From Sphingobacterium sp. (lineage in GTDB: Bacteria; Bacteroidota; Bacteroidia; Sphingobacteriales; Sphingobacteriaceae), in NCBI GenBank assembly GCA_030146225.1, contig JASLCA010000389.1, positions 1-6,873 on the forward strand: a DNA stretch of 6,873 nucleotides, given 5' to 3'. Positions 1 through 6,264 of the stretch are shown one piece after another. Below the pieces are notes generated by a model. It did not search any database and had not been told where the DNA came from. It was given only the letters and a program-made list of their open reading frames with translations. A program made the position numbers and the translations under genes. Positions within the stretch are counted from its first letter, which is position 1. Each line of letters starts with the position of its first letter.

Positions 1-665
1 TATTAGAGGCTATCAAATTAAATCTGGAACTGGAAGGCTATCGCGTAACAACAGCTACTGATGGCAAGAAAGCGCTAAAGATTTTTAAGGAGGAACGTTT
101 TAATCTTATTATCCTAGATGTAATGATTCCGGAAATCGATGGCTTTCAGGTTGCGGAAACAATCAGGTTGCAGAATACGGAGGTTCCAATTATGTTTTTA
201 ACAGCTAAAAACAGTAGTGAGGATCGTATTACAGGCTTGAAAAAAGGAGCCGATGATTATTTGGTAAAGCCATTTAATCTCGAGGAATTGATTTTACGCG
301 TTGGCAATTTGATCCGTCGCGGACTTAAGCCAGATGATTTAAAAGAATTCAATTCTTACAGCATCGGGGATAAGACCATTTATTTCAATTCCTTTGAGTT
401 GCATCATGCTGATGGGACAATCGTTTCCTTGACCAAGAAAGAAACCATGTTACTAAAACTGCTGATTGAACGTAAGAATGAGGCTGTTTCTCGGGAGCAG
501 ATATTGGAGACAGTCTGGAATTATGATGTGTATCCTTCTACACGTACGATTGACAATTTTATCTTGACCTTTAGAAAATACTTTGAGCCGGATCAAAAGC
601 ATCCCGTGTATTTTCATTCGATCAGAGGGGTGGGGTATAAGTTTACCGATACACCTACAGGCTAA
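1..665 (+). CDS. OmpR/PhoB-family response regulator, 5' end missing
   Basis: This is the DNA-binding half of a two-component system: a phosphorylatable receiver followed by a winged-helix DNA-binding domain. The reading frame is open from base 3 and encodes 220 residues up to TAA at 663-665. The true start lies before the window, and only about 10-15 residues (beta-1 and the acidic pair) should be missing. The phospho-acceptor Asp is in the LILDVMIP motif at 117-119. The conserved Thr (FLTAK, 201-203) and Lys (VKPF, 267-269) follow. The C-terminal domain, from about 425, has the LTKKE start, the recognition helix region (STRTIDNFI) and the terminal RGVGYKF hairpin typical of Trans_reg_C. The internal ATG at 123 is not the start, because it lies after the phosphorylation site. 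No sensor kinase is visible, so signal and target genes are unknown. The next gene follows after 8 nt, suggesting co-transcription. Family assignment is secure; the specific identity is not. Confidence 0.95.
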   Translation, partial: LEAIKLNLELEGYRVTTATDGKKALKIFKEERFNLIILDVMIPEIDGFQVAETIRLQNTEVPIMFLTAKNSSEDRITGLKKGADDYLVKPFNLEELILRVGNLIRRGLKPDDLKEFNSYSIGDKTIYFNSFELHHADGTIVSLTKKETMLLKLLIERKNEAVSREQILETVWNYDVYPSTRTIDNFILTFRKYFEPDQKHPVYFHSIRGVGYKFTDTPTG

Positions 666-673
666 GTTATCGG

Positions 674-1189
674 ATGAATACACGAGTTAAAATGATTGTC
701 ATCGCGGTTGCGGTGGCATTTCTGCTTTATGCCTTGTACGCGCAACATTATAATATTGCGGTCTATATTACGGGTGGAATCGCCTATTTGCTGTGGAGCC
801 ATTTTAGAGAAGGAACGGTTTTTTTGGCCACCCAATCTTTTCATAAGCAGGATTACCAAAAGACCAGTGCTTTGCTGTCGGAGATTAAGAATCCCGACAA
901 GCTACGCAAAGGAAGACGTAACTATTACGAGTTTATGATGGGCAATATTGCCCTGAAGGAAGAGCGTATTGATGAAGCAGAATATCATTTTCAATTAGCC
1001 TCCCGCTTGCCTTGGAAGCGAGACACAGAAAAAGGCTTTGTATTTATCAATTTAGCCAATATCGCTATGCGTAAGAAGACTTATGATCGAGTGCCAGTCT
1101 ATCTGGACTTGGCCAAAAAGTTAAAGCTTACCGAGCGACAGCATGCAATAATAGAAAAAATAGAAGTAGAATTAAATAAACAAAACTAA
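674..1189 (+). CDS. Two-helix membrane protein with TPR-like repeats, function unknown
   Basis: This 171-residue protein has two hydrophobic segments at about residues 7-23 and 28-44, consistent with a membrane hairpin. A helical region follows with at least two degenerate TPR-like repeats, at about 84-111 (YYEFMMGNIALKEERIDEAE) and about 118-150 (NLANIAMRKKTYDRVPVYLDLAKK). TPR domains normally mediate protein-protein contacts, so a membrane-anchored adaptor is plausible, but no catalytic motif is visible. The end is lysine- and glutamate-rich. The ATG at 674 begins 8 nt after the response regulator stop, and the TAA ends exactly where hemE begins, so translation with both neighbours is probably coupled. 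I do not recognise a named family, and a function in heme metabolism or signalling would be guesswork. The gene is real judging from its packed position and coherent domain layout. Confidence 0.85.
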   Translation: MNTRVKMIVIAVAVAFLLYALYAQHYNIAVYITGGIAYLLWSHFREGTVFLATQSFHKQDYQKTSALLSEIKNPDKLRKGRRNYYEFMMGNIALKEERIDEAEYHFQLASRLPWKRDTEKGFVFINLANIAMRKKTYDRVPVYLDLAKKLKLTERQHAIIEKIEVELNKQN

Positions 1190-2224
1190 GTGAGTACAGA
1201 TTTACAAAACGATTTATTTATCAGAGCTGCTCAATCGCAGCTAACAGAAAGACCACCGATTTGGATGATGCGTCAAGCAGGACGTTTTATGCCAGAGTAT
1301 TGGGAGATTAAAAACAAGTACAGCTTCTTGGAGATGTGTAAAACTCCTGAGATAGCTGCGGATGTAACGATGCTGCCAGTAGACCTATTGGGGATTGATG
1401 CTGCCATCTTGTTTTCGGACATTTTGGTTACTGCGGAAGCCATGGGAGGGGATCTTTCTTTTGAGCAAGGGGTTGGTCCTCGCTTTAGCAATCCAGTGCG
1501 TACAGCAGCGGATGCGGACAAGCTAGAGGTTGACTGTTTGGATAAATTGCAATATGTAGCCGATGCTATCAAGGTTACCCAGGAAAGATTAGCAGGTCGC
1601 CTGCCGTTGATCGGTTTTGCGGGTGCTCCCTTTACAATTTTGAGTTATTTAGTAGAAGGTGGTTCGTCTAAAGATTTCAAACGTACCAAGTTGTTGCTTA
1701 ACAATGAGCCTGCATTAGCACATGCCATCTTGCAGAAAATAGCTGATGTAACCATTAACTATTTGAATATGCAGGTAGATGCAGGCGTTAATGCTTTGCA
1801 GCTTTTTGATAGCTGGGCATTGGCTTTGTCATGGAATGATTACCGTGACTTCGCACACCACTACAACAAATACATTCTTGCGAATATTAAGCGTACGGTT
1901 CCTGTAATCTCATTCTGTAAAGGTTCCTCTGTATTTGCACCTATGATGGTGGAGGCAAACCCAGATGTGATTTCGGTAGATTGGAATGCGGATCTGAAAA
2001 ACATTAAGCAAGCTTTGCCAGCAGGAATTGCTGTTCAAGGTAACTTAGATCCATTTGTACTGTATGCAGACAAGAAAGTCATTAAGGATAAGATCTTGCA
2101 ATTGTTTGAGCGTATGCGTGGCGAGCCTGGCTTTATCTGTAACTTGGGCCATGGCATTATGCCAGACATCCCATTTGACAATGTGAAGTATGCAGTAGAA
2201 GTTATCAAAGAATTTAGATACTAA
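1190..2224 (+). CDS. hemE: Uroporphyrinogen decarboxylase HemE
   Basis: HemE removes the four acetate carboxyl groups of uroporphyrinogen III to give coproporphyrinogen III in the cytoplasm, the step committing tetrapyrroles to heme. The 344-residue length fits the family. Signature one, RPPIWMMRQAGR, is at residues 21-32. The catalytic Asp region ILFSDILV is at 73-80, with D77 corresponding to the known essential Asp. Signature two, GFAGAPFTILSYLVEGG, is at 142-158, including the substrate-contacting Tyr153. QLFDSWA is at 204-210, GNLDP at 284-288 and NLGHGI at 318-323, with the conserved His321. The start is GTG at 1190, directly abutting the TAA of the upstream gene. The alternative ATGs (residues 26-27) would delete part of the first signature. 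No Shine-Dalgarno is seen, as is usual in this phylum. A perfect palindrome follows the stop, then hemJ, another gene of the same pathway. Confidence 0.98.
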   Translation: MSTDLQNDLFIRAAQSQLTERPPIWMMRQAGRFMPEYWEIKNKYSFLEMCKTPEIAADVTMLPVDLLGIDAAILFSDILVTAEAMGGDLSFEQGVGPRFSNPVRTAADADKLEVDCLDKLQYVADAIKVTQERLAGRLPLIGFAGAPFTILSYLVEGGSSKDFKRTKLLLNNEPALAHAILQKIADVTINYLNMQVDAGVNALQLFDSWALALSWNDYRDFAHHYNKYILANIKRTVPVISFCKGSSVFAPMMVEANPDVISVDWNADLKNIKQALPAGIAVQGNLDPFVLYADKKVIKDKILQLFERMRGEPGFICNLGHGIMPDIPFDNVKYAVEVIKEFRY

Positions 2225-2230
2225 TAAGAA

Positions 2231-2260
2231 CAATAAGGGCAAATTAATTTGCCCTTATTG
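2231..2260. repeat. Perfect 30-bp palindrome between hemE and hemJ
   Basis: The arms CAATAAGGGCAAATT and AATTTGCCCTTATTG are exact reverse complements with no spacer. As RNA this would fold into a 13-bp stem with a TTAA loop. It begins 7 nt after the hemE stop and ends 15 nt before the hemJ ATG. No T-tract follows it on the plus strand (CATATACAAT), so it is not a classical intrinsic terminator. It could be a weak terminator, an mRNA end-protecting or processing hairpin, a translational control hairpin for hemJ, or an operator for a dimeric regulator. The sequence alone does not decide among these. Confidence 0.85.
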
Positions 2261-2275
2261 CATATACAATTTGAT

Positions 2276-2827
2276 ATGCTTTATCTATACGCAAAATCCA
2301 TACATATCATTTTTGTCGTCTGCTGGATGGCAGGTCTATTCTATATGCCTAGACTATTTATCTACCATACGGAGGCTAAGCAGAAGAGCCCAGCACAGTA
2401 CCTAGTCTTACATGACCAGTTTAAACTGATGGAAAATAGGCTTTGGTGGGTTATTACAACCCCTGCTATGTATATTACAGTTGCCTCTGCCTTACTCATG
2501 CTGTACCTATCCCCAGGCTTTTTGGCACAGGGCTGGATGCAGATCAAGTTGGGCTTTGTGGGGGGCTTAGTATTTTATCATTTCAGGACACAGGGGATTA
2601 TGTATAGGCTGCGCGATGAAAAGTCCACTTGGACTTCCATGCAGCTGCGACTATGGAATGAAATTGCGACTATTATTCTATTTGCGATTGTGTTTTTGGT
2701 TATCTTTAAGTCGGCAATTGATTGGATTTATGCAGTACTGGCTTTAGTCGGACTAGCGGTGCTGTTAATGCTGCTGATAAAGCTGTATAAGAAATATCGA
2801 AAGGCTAAAGGTGAAAAAATTGATTAA
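2276..2827 (+). CDS. hemJ: Protoporphyrinogen IX oxidase, HemJ family
   Basis: HemJ is an integral membrane enzyme that oxidises protoporphyrinogen IX to protoporphyrin IX, replacing HemG or HemY in many bacteria. The protein has 183 residues from the chosen ATG. Residues 5-31 (YAKSIHIIFVVCWMAGLFYM then PRLFIYH) match the family N-terminus and include the conserved heme-linked His10. The conserved Lys is K91 in MQIKLGF, and the RxxNE motif is RLWNE at 125-129. Hydrophobic segments lie at about 7-27, 56-79, 90-102, 128-146 and 149-170, followed by a basic tail. An in-frame TTG at 2249 would add nine residues, but it lies inside the palindrome and breaks the family N-terminal alignment, so ATG 2276 is preferred. 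The neighbouring hemE strongly supports a heme role. Databases may label such proteins CopD-like, but the His/Lys/RxxNE set favours HemJ. Confidence 0.9.
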   Translation: MLYLYAKSIHIIFVVCWMAGLFYMPRLFIYHTEAKQKSPAQYLVLHDQFKLMENRLWWVITTPAMYITVASALLMLYLSPGFLAQGWMQIKLGFVGGLVFYHFRTQGIMYRLRDEKSTWTSMQLRLWNEIATIILFAIVFLVIFKSAIDWIYAVLALVGLAVLLMLLIKLYKKYRKAKGEKID

Positions 2828-2835
2828 TTTAATAT

Positions 2836-3342
2836 ATGCGTAAACTCATACTATCCATTCTTAGTTTAAGTCTATTTATTACGGCCTATGGGCAAGATCA
2901 TAAATGGGCATTTGGTTTTTATGCTGATGTTCAGCTAGAGGCACCTAGTTACGTTGGCTCCTTTGGGGTACAAGGTAAGTATGATCTTGCTAAGCGCTCT
3001 GCTTTACAGGCCCAAGTGAATGGTCGTAATGGCTATGTGTCTGTAGGGGCGGACTACTTGTTTTCTCTAATGGATAAGCGGAAAAGTAATTTTGACGTTT
3101 TCCTTGGAGCGGGGATTAGTCAGGACTTCTACCGGTATAATGAAATATGGACTGGCAATGAGCCTAGTCTTCCGACGGTTAAGGAGAGCTTTACGCTCCT
3201 AAATGGGCAGCTAGGAGTGAGCTATTATATTCCTTCAGTCAACCTCTCGGTATACACAGGATATAAAGCGAAGTTCCATTTTGAATCCGAGCAGTTTGAA
3301 CCTAACTACCTGATGTTAGGTGTTCGCTATCATTTATGGTAA
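2836..3342 (+). CDS. Small secreted beta-barrel-like outer membrane protein
   Basis: This 168-residue protein starts with a Sec signal peptide: basic MRKL, a hydrophobic core to about residue 17, and a probable cleavage after AYG at residue 19. The mature part is rich in alternating polar/aromatic stretches and glycine, for example the segments near 25-34, 42-50, 66-76, 86-94, 122-131 and 136-147. It ends with YLMLGVRYHLW, a C-terminal strand with a terminal aromatic as in many outer membrane barrels. Length and strand count fit a small barrel of about eight strands. The function is not recognisable. It starts 8 nt after hemJ and ends just before a strong terminator, so it probably shares the hemJ transcript, which does not by itself imply a role in heme biology. 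The alternative is a periplasmic beta-rich protein. Confidence 0.8.
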   Translation: MRKLILSILSLSLFITAYGQDHKWAFGFYADVQLEAPSYVGSFGVQGKYDLAKRSALQAQVNGRNGYVSVGADYLFSLMDKRKSNFDVFLGAGISQDFYRYNEIWTGNEPSLPTVKESFTLLNGQLGVSYYIPSVNLSVYTGYKAKFHFESEQFEPNYLMLGVRYHLW

Positions 3343-3345
3343 ACA

Positions 3346-3389
3346 AGAAATAAAAAAAGGGAGCTTAGAAGCTCCCTTTTTTTATTTCT
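3346..3389. terminator. Bidirectional intrinsic terminator between convergent genes
   Basis: Two perfect 21-nt arms (3346-3366 and 3369-3389) are separated by AG. The GC-containing core is GGGAGCTT/AAGCTCCC, flanked by A7 on the left and T7 on the right. This gives a proper hairpin plus T-tract on both strands. It ends the plus-strand series after the beta-barrel gene (stop at 3340-3342) and the minus-strand ribBA transcript. The right arm includes the last ribBA codons and its stop (3382-3384). Confidence 0.95.
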
Positions 3390-4599
3390 CATCATTCAAT
3401 ATATGGTGCCCCATACGGTCGCGCTTAGTTTTTAAGTAAGTTTCATTGTATGGATTAGGGCTAATCTCAATAGGCACATTCTCTACGATTTCAAGACCAT
3501 AGCCTACAAGGCCAGCTCTTTTAGTCGGATTGTTCGACATTAAGCGCATCTTGGTAACGCCCATATGTCTTAAGATCTGTGCACCTACACCGTAGTCCCG
3601 TAAATCTGCCTTAAATCCTAATTGTAGGTTGGCATCTACGGTGTCTACTCCCTGCTCTTGCAGTTTATAGGCATGTAGCTTGTTAAGCAGCCCAATGCCA
3701 CGGCCTTCTTGGTTCATGTATACAATAACCCCTTTGCCTTCTTCTTGGATCTTCTCCATCGCTTTATGTAGCTGTGGGCCACAATCGCAACGGCATGAGC
3801 CAAAGATGTCGCCAGTGATACAAGAGCTGTGTACACGTACTAATACGTCTTCATCCTCTGTCCATTCGCCTTTAAACAAGGCAATATGCTGCTCGCCTGT
3901 ATTCTTTTGTGTAAAAGCAGTAAGGTTAAAGTCACCCCATTGTGTAGGCATCTTGACGGTCTCTTCCTCCTGAATTAAGGAGTCATGCTTTAATCTATAT
4001 TCAATAAGGTCTTCAATACTGATAATTTTCAGATCAAAACGCTTTGCAACTTCCATTAAATCTGGAAGACGCGCCATCTCACCATCATCCTTTAAGATCT
4101 CTACCAAAACCCCTGCTGGCTCAAAGCCTGCTAAGCGTGCTAGATCCACAGTAGCTTCTGTATGTCCGGTACGGCGTAAAACACCACCGTCTTTAGCGAT
4201 CAATGGGAAAATATGTCCAGGACGACCTAATTCTTCTGGTCTAGTCTCAGGATTAACAAGCGCTTTAATAGTTTTAGAACGATCAGAAGCGGAGATACCT
4301 GTGGTACAACCATAACCTTGTAAGTCTACAGATACCGTGAAATTAGTTTCGTATGCAGCTGTATTCTGTCCCACCATCAGGCCTAGATTCAATTCATTAC
4401 ATCTAGCCTGCGTAAGTGGAGCACAGACCAAACCTCGGCCATGGGTCGCCATGAAGTTAATTACTTCTGGGGTTGCATTGCTTGCGGCGGTTATAAAATC
4501 ACCTTCGTTTTCACGATCTTCATCATCGACAACGATGATAACTTTGCCAGCTTTAATATCTTCAATGGCTTCTTCGATCGTGTTTAGTTTTATACTCAT
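3382..4599 (-). CDS. ribBA: Bifunctional DHBP synthase / GTP cyclohydrolase II (RibBA)
   Basis: The enzyme supplies both riboflavin precursors. The N-terminal domain converts ribulose 5-phosphate to 3,4-dihydroxy-2-butanone 4-phosphate. The C-terminal domain opens GTP to the diaminopyrimidine. The 405-residue length is standard. Residues 1 to about 203 are the synthase: acidic metal and substrate loop DDEDRENEGDF at 25-35, THGRGLVCAPL at 52-62, GHIFPL at 129-134 and RRTGHTEATVDL at 142-153. Residues from about 214 onward are the cyclohydrolase: zinc ligands C260, C271 and C273 in the SSCITGD...CRCDCG region, NQEGRGIGL at 296-304, DLRDYGVGAQIL at 332-343, SNNPTKR at 355-361 and YLKTKRDRMGH at 388-398. 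All key residues appear present, so both activities are likely retained. Start ATG is at 4597-4599. A -7 element lies 23 nt upstream of the start. Only 80 bp separate it from the upstream permease gene, and no FMN riboswitch is recognisable there. Confidence 0.98.
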   Translation of the reverse strand: MSIKLNTIEEAIEDIKAGKVIIVVDDEDRENEGDFITAASNATPEVINFMATHGRGLVCAPLTQARCNELNLGLMVGQNTAAYETNFTVSVDLQGYGCTTGISASDRSKTIKALVNPETRPEELGRPGHIFPLIAKDGGVLRRTGHTEATVDLARLAGFEPAGVLVEILKDDGEMARLPDLMEVAKRFDLKIISIEDLIEYRLKHDSLIQEEETVKMPTQWGDFNLTAFTQKNTGEQHIALFKGEWTEDEDVLVRVHSSCITGDIFGSCRCDCGPQLHKAMEKIQEEGKGVIVYMNQEGRGIGLLNKLHAYKLQEQGVDTVDANLQLGFKADLRDYGVGAQILRHMGVTKMRLMSNNPTKRAGLVGYGLEIVENVPIEISPNPYNETYLKTKRDRMGHHILNDEK

Positions 4600-4621
4600 T
4601 TTTAATAAATCTTTCTATCTA

Positions 4622-4629
4622 CAAAGGTA
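4622..4629 (-). promoter_or_regulatory. Putative -7 promoter element for ribBA
   Basis: Read on the minus strand this is TACCTTTG, an exact match to the Bacteroidota -7 consensus TAnnTTTG, placed 23 nt before the ribBA ATG. No good TTTG/TTG -33 box is found at about 18-20 nt upstream, so support is partial. It would give ribBA its own start site in addition to read-through from the permease gene, as no terminator lies between them. Confidence 0.5.
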
Positions 4630-4679
4630 GGGTTATCAACGTTGTTATATATAATTCACTTGTCAAAATGTGTTGGATA

Positions 4680-6137
4680 TTAGTTCAAAGATTTCTTACT
4701 AAACCGGGAACTAATCTTTTTCCAAAATGCTTCTAATTTAAGCTTGTACTGATCAATATCAAATAGCGAGGAGTCTGTTGTAGACTTGTAAGTTAAGAAT
4801 GCAGCCAGCGGACTGAGTACGATTATTGCCATCCACATGCCCAGCATAGGGTCCAAGCTGCCATCTTTGGCGGCCTTCTCTGCCATGGTGGAGATAATGT
4901 GGTAAATTAAGAAGAAAATAATAGCCACTACAACCGGCAGGCCCAATCCTCCCTTCCGAATAATAGCACCCAGGGGCGCTCCTATTGCAAAGAGTAGTAG
5001 ACAGGATACCGCCAAGGTGAACTTCCTATGGAACTCAATATTATAGCGGAGGTCTTTTTCTTCATAAGCCTTGTACTCGGGCTCTTTCATCTCAAAGTAG
5101 CTGCTAAGCTGTTGTACCTGTCCAGTGGCGTTGTTTATAATATTTCGCTGATAATCTTTAGGGATATAATCCGTTAAGAAGTTGTCAAAGGGCTTTACCG
5201 CCACGCGCTTAGCCTTCGCATCATGGTAATACGGCGCCAAGAAATAAATATAGTTTTTGGTTTCGGCAAAGACCGTTCTGGAAACACTATCTAGCTGTAG
5301 CTGATTGGAGTCCGTATAGAGCTTTAATTGTTTTAGGTTTAACATGGAATGATGGGTCTTAAAGAGGCTCTCATCGGTACGCTTCATCTGAAAAGCTTCC
5401 ATATCAAACTTTTGTTCCGTCTCCTTAAACCTAAAGCGAGTGAATTGCTGACGCGGATCATAGCGCTTCGCATTTTTTACCCGTGACTCTTCATAGCGTA
5501 CCCCATCTTTCAGCTTTAAGATCATGTAATTGTTATCGGCCGAATTATGCATAAAGCCTTCTTTAGCTAAAAGCACATTGTTAGCAGAGCTCCCTGCACG
5601 GTGATCGTAAATCATTAAATCATGGAGGATGGTGCCGTCTTTACTCTTAGACTTTGCACGAATAGAATAGCCAGGGATGGTGTTGTTAAAGATGCCTGAC
5701 TTAATTAAGAAGTCGGCCTTTTTATTTCGAACGTCCCAAAGTAAGGAGCCCATCTTAAGGTTTACAACGGGCAGGATATAGTCTGAAAAGACAAAGGAGC
5801 CCCCTGCAAACAAGGTGACCAGAAAGACTAAAGGCATCATGGCTTTACGCAAAGAAAAGCCAGCAGCCTTAATTGCTACAAGCTCATAACTTTCGCCTAG
5901 ATTTCCAAAAGTCATAATGGAGGAGAGCAACATAGAAAGGGGAAGGGCCATGGTAAGCTGTACGGCACATTGATAGCCGATAAGCTCTAAAAGTACATAC
6001 CATTCAAATCCCTTGCCTATAAGATCGTCGATATACTTAAACAAAAAAAGCATCAAAAGAACAAACATCACGATACAGAAACATACCATGAAAGGTCTTA
6101 TAAATGCTTGCAGAATTAATAAGTGTATCTTTTTCAT
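4680..6137 (-). CDS. LptF/LptG (YjgP/YjgQ) family LPS-export permease
   Basis: This is an inner-membrane permease of the LptB2FG transporter, which extracts lipopolysaccharide from the inner membrane and passes it to the periplasmic bridge. The protein has 485 residues. Hydrophobic segments lie at about 13-34, 48-74 and 101-123, before a long soluble region (about 125-365), and three more at about 371-393, 399-417 and 431-450. This is the family's 3 + periplasmic domain + 3 layout. The GNLGESYELVAIKAAGFSL stretch at 78-96 is the characteristic cytoplasmic coupling-helix region. The soluble part is longer than in the E. coli proteins of roughly 360 residues, as I would expect for Bacteroidota members. 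Only one of the F/G pair is present here, and the sequence does not let me choose between LptF and LptG. The start is ATG at 6135-6137, preceded by a consensus -7 element. ribBA follows after 80 bp. Confidence 0.93.
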   Translation of the reverse strand: MKKIHLLILQAFIRPFMVCFCIVMFVLLMLFLFKYIDDLIGKGFEWYVLLELIGYQCAVQLTMALPLSMLLSSIMTFGNLGESYELVAIKAAGFSLRKAMMPLVFLVTLFAGGSFVFSDYILPVVNLKMGSLLWDVRNKKADFLIKSGIFNNTIPGYSIRAKSKSKDGTILHDLMIYDHRAGSSANNVLLAKEGFMHNSADNNYMILKLKDGVRYEESRVKNAKRYDPRQQFTRFRFKETEQKFDMEAFQMKRTDESLFKTHHSMLNLKQLKLYTDSNQLQLDSVSRTVFAETKNYIYFLAPYYHDAKAKRVAVKPFDNFLTDYIPKDYQRNIINNATGQVQQLSSYFEMKEPEYKAYEEKDLRYNIEFHRKFTLAVSCLLLFAIGAPLGAIIRKGGLGLPVVVAIIFFLIYHIISTMAEKAAKDGSLDPMLGMWMAIIVLSPLAAFLTYKSTTDSSLFDIDQYKLKLEAFWKKISSRFSKKSLN

Positions 6138-6182
6138 ATAAAATACTGAACCAGCAAGAAATATCTGCTAAAATTCACAAGG

Positions 6183-6190
6183 CAAAGATA
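6183..6190 (-). promoter_or_regulatory. Putative -7 promoter element for the LptF/G permease
   Basis: On the minus strand this reads TATCTTTG, an exact TAnnTTTG match 45 nt before the permease ATG. A clear -33 TTTG is not found at the usual distance. Its position, in the gap just after the START-like gene's hairpin, fits a promoter starting the permease-ribBA transcript. Confidence 0.5.
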
Positions 6191-6232
6191 CTATTTTTTC
6201 TGAATTGTCGGATTGTAGTCGGCAGAAAGAAT

Positions 6233-6264
6233 CTTCTTGATTGAGGCAATCAAGAAGGTTTTTT
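6233..6264. terminator. Hairpin after the START-like gene, T-tract on the plus strand
   Basis: The arms CTTCTTGATTG (6233-6243) and CAATCAAGAAG (6247-6257) pair perfectly over 11 bp around a 3-nt loop. On the plus strand G and six Ts (6259-6264) follow, the shape of an intrinsic terminator, but no plus-strand gene ends here. On the minus strand the hairpin begins 6 nt after the START-like stop codon (6263-6265) and is followed by the weaker tract ATTCTTTC. It most likely ends that gene's transcript and may act in both directions. Confidence 0.65.

Noticed and set aside
2262..2273. TACAATTTG as a promoter -7 box for hemJ
   Set aside because: It has one base too many between TA and TTTG, and transcription would begin at or after the hemJ start codon.
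2249..2275. TTG at 2249 as an earlier start for hemJ
   Set aside because: It lies inside the 30-bp palindrome, adds nine residues that do not fit the HemJ N-terminus, and an ATG at 2276 places the conserved His at residue 10.
3781..3795. Additional cysteine (C269) beside the RibBA zinc ligands
   Set aside because: It sits two residues before the conserved CDC pair, and all three expected ligands are present, so it looks like ordinary family variation.
3680..3973. Open frame on the plus strand opposite ribBA (97 codons)
   Set aside because: It is an antisense shadow of the cyclohydrolase domain, with no domain signature or promoter. Serine and proline richness reflects the reverse of conserved coding sequence.
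4337..4630. Open frame on the plus strand opposite the start of ribBA
   Set aside because: It is an antisense shadow of the DHBP synthase domain, with no independent support.
4600..4679. Possible FMN riboswitch upstream of ribBA
   Set aside because: The leader is only 80 bp, and I see none of the conserved RFN-element stems. The likely start site would leave a leader of under 25 nt.
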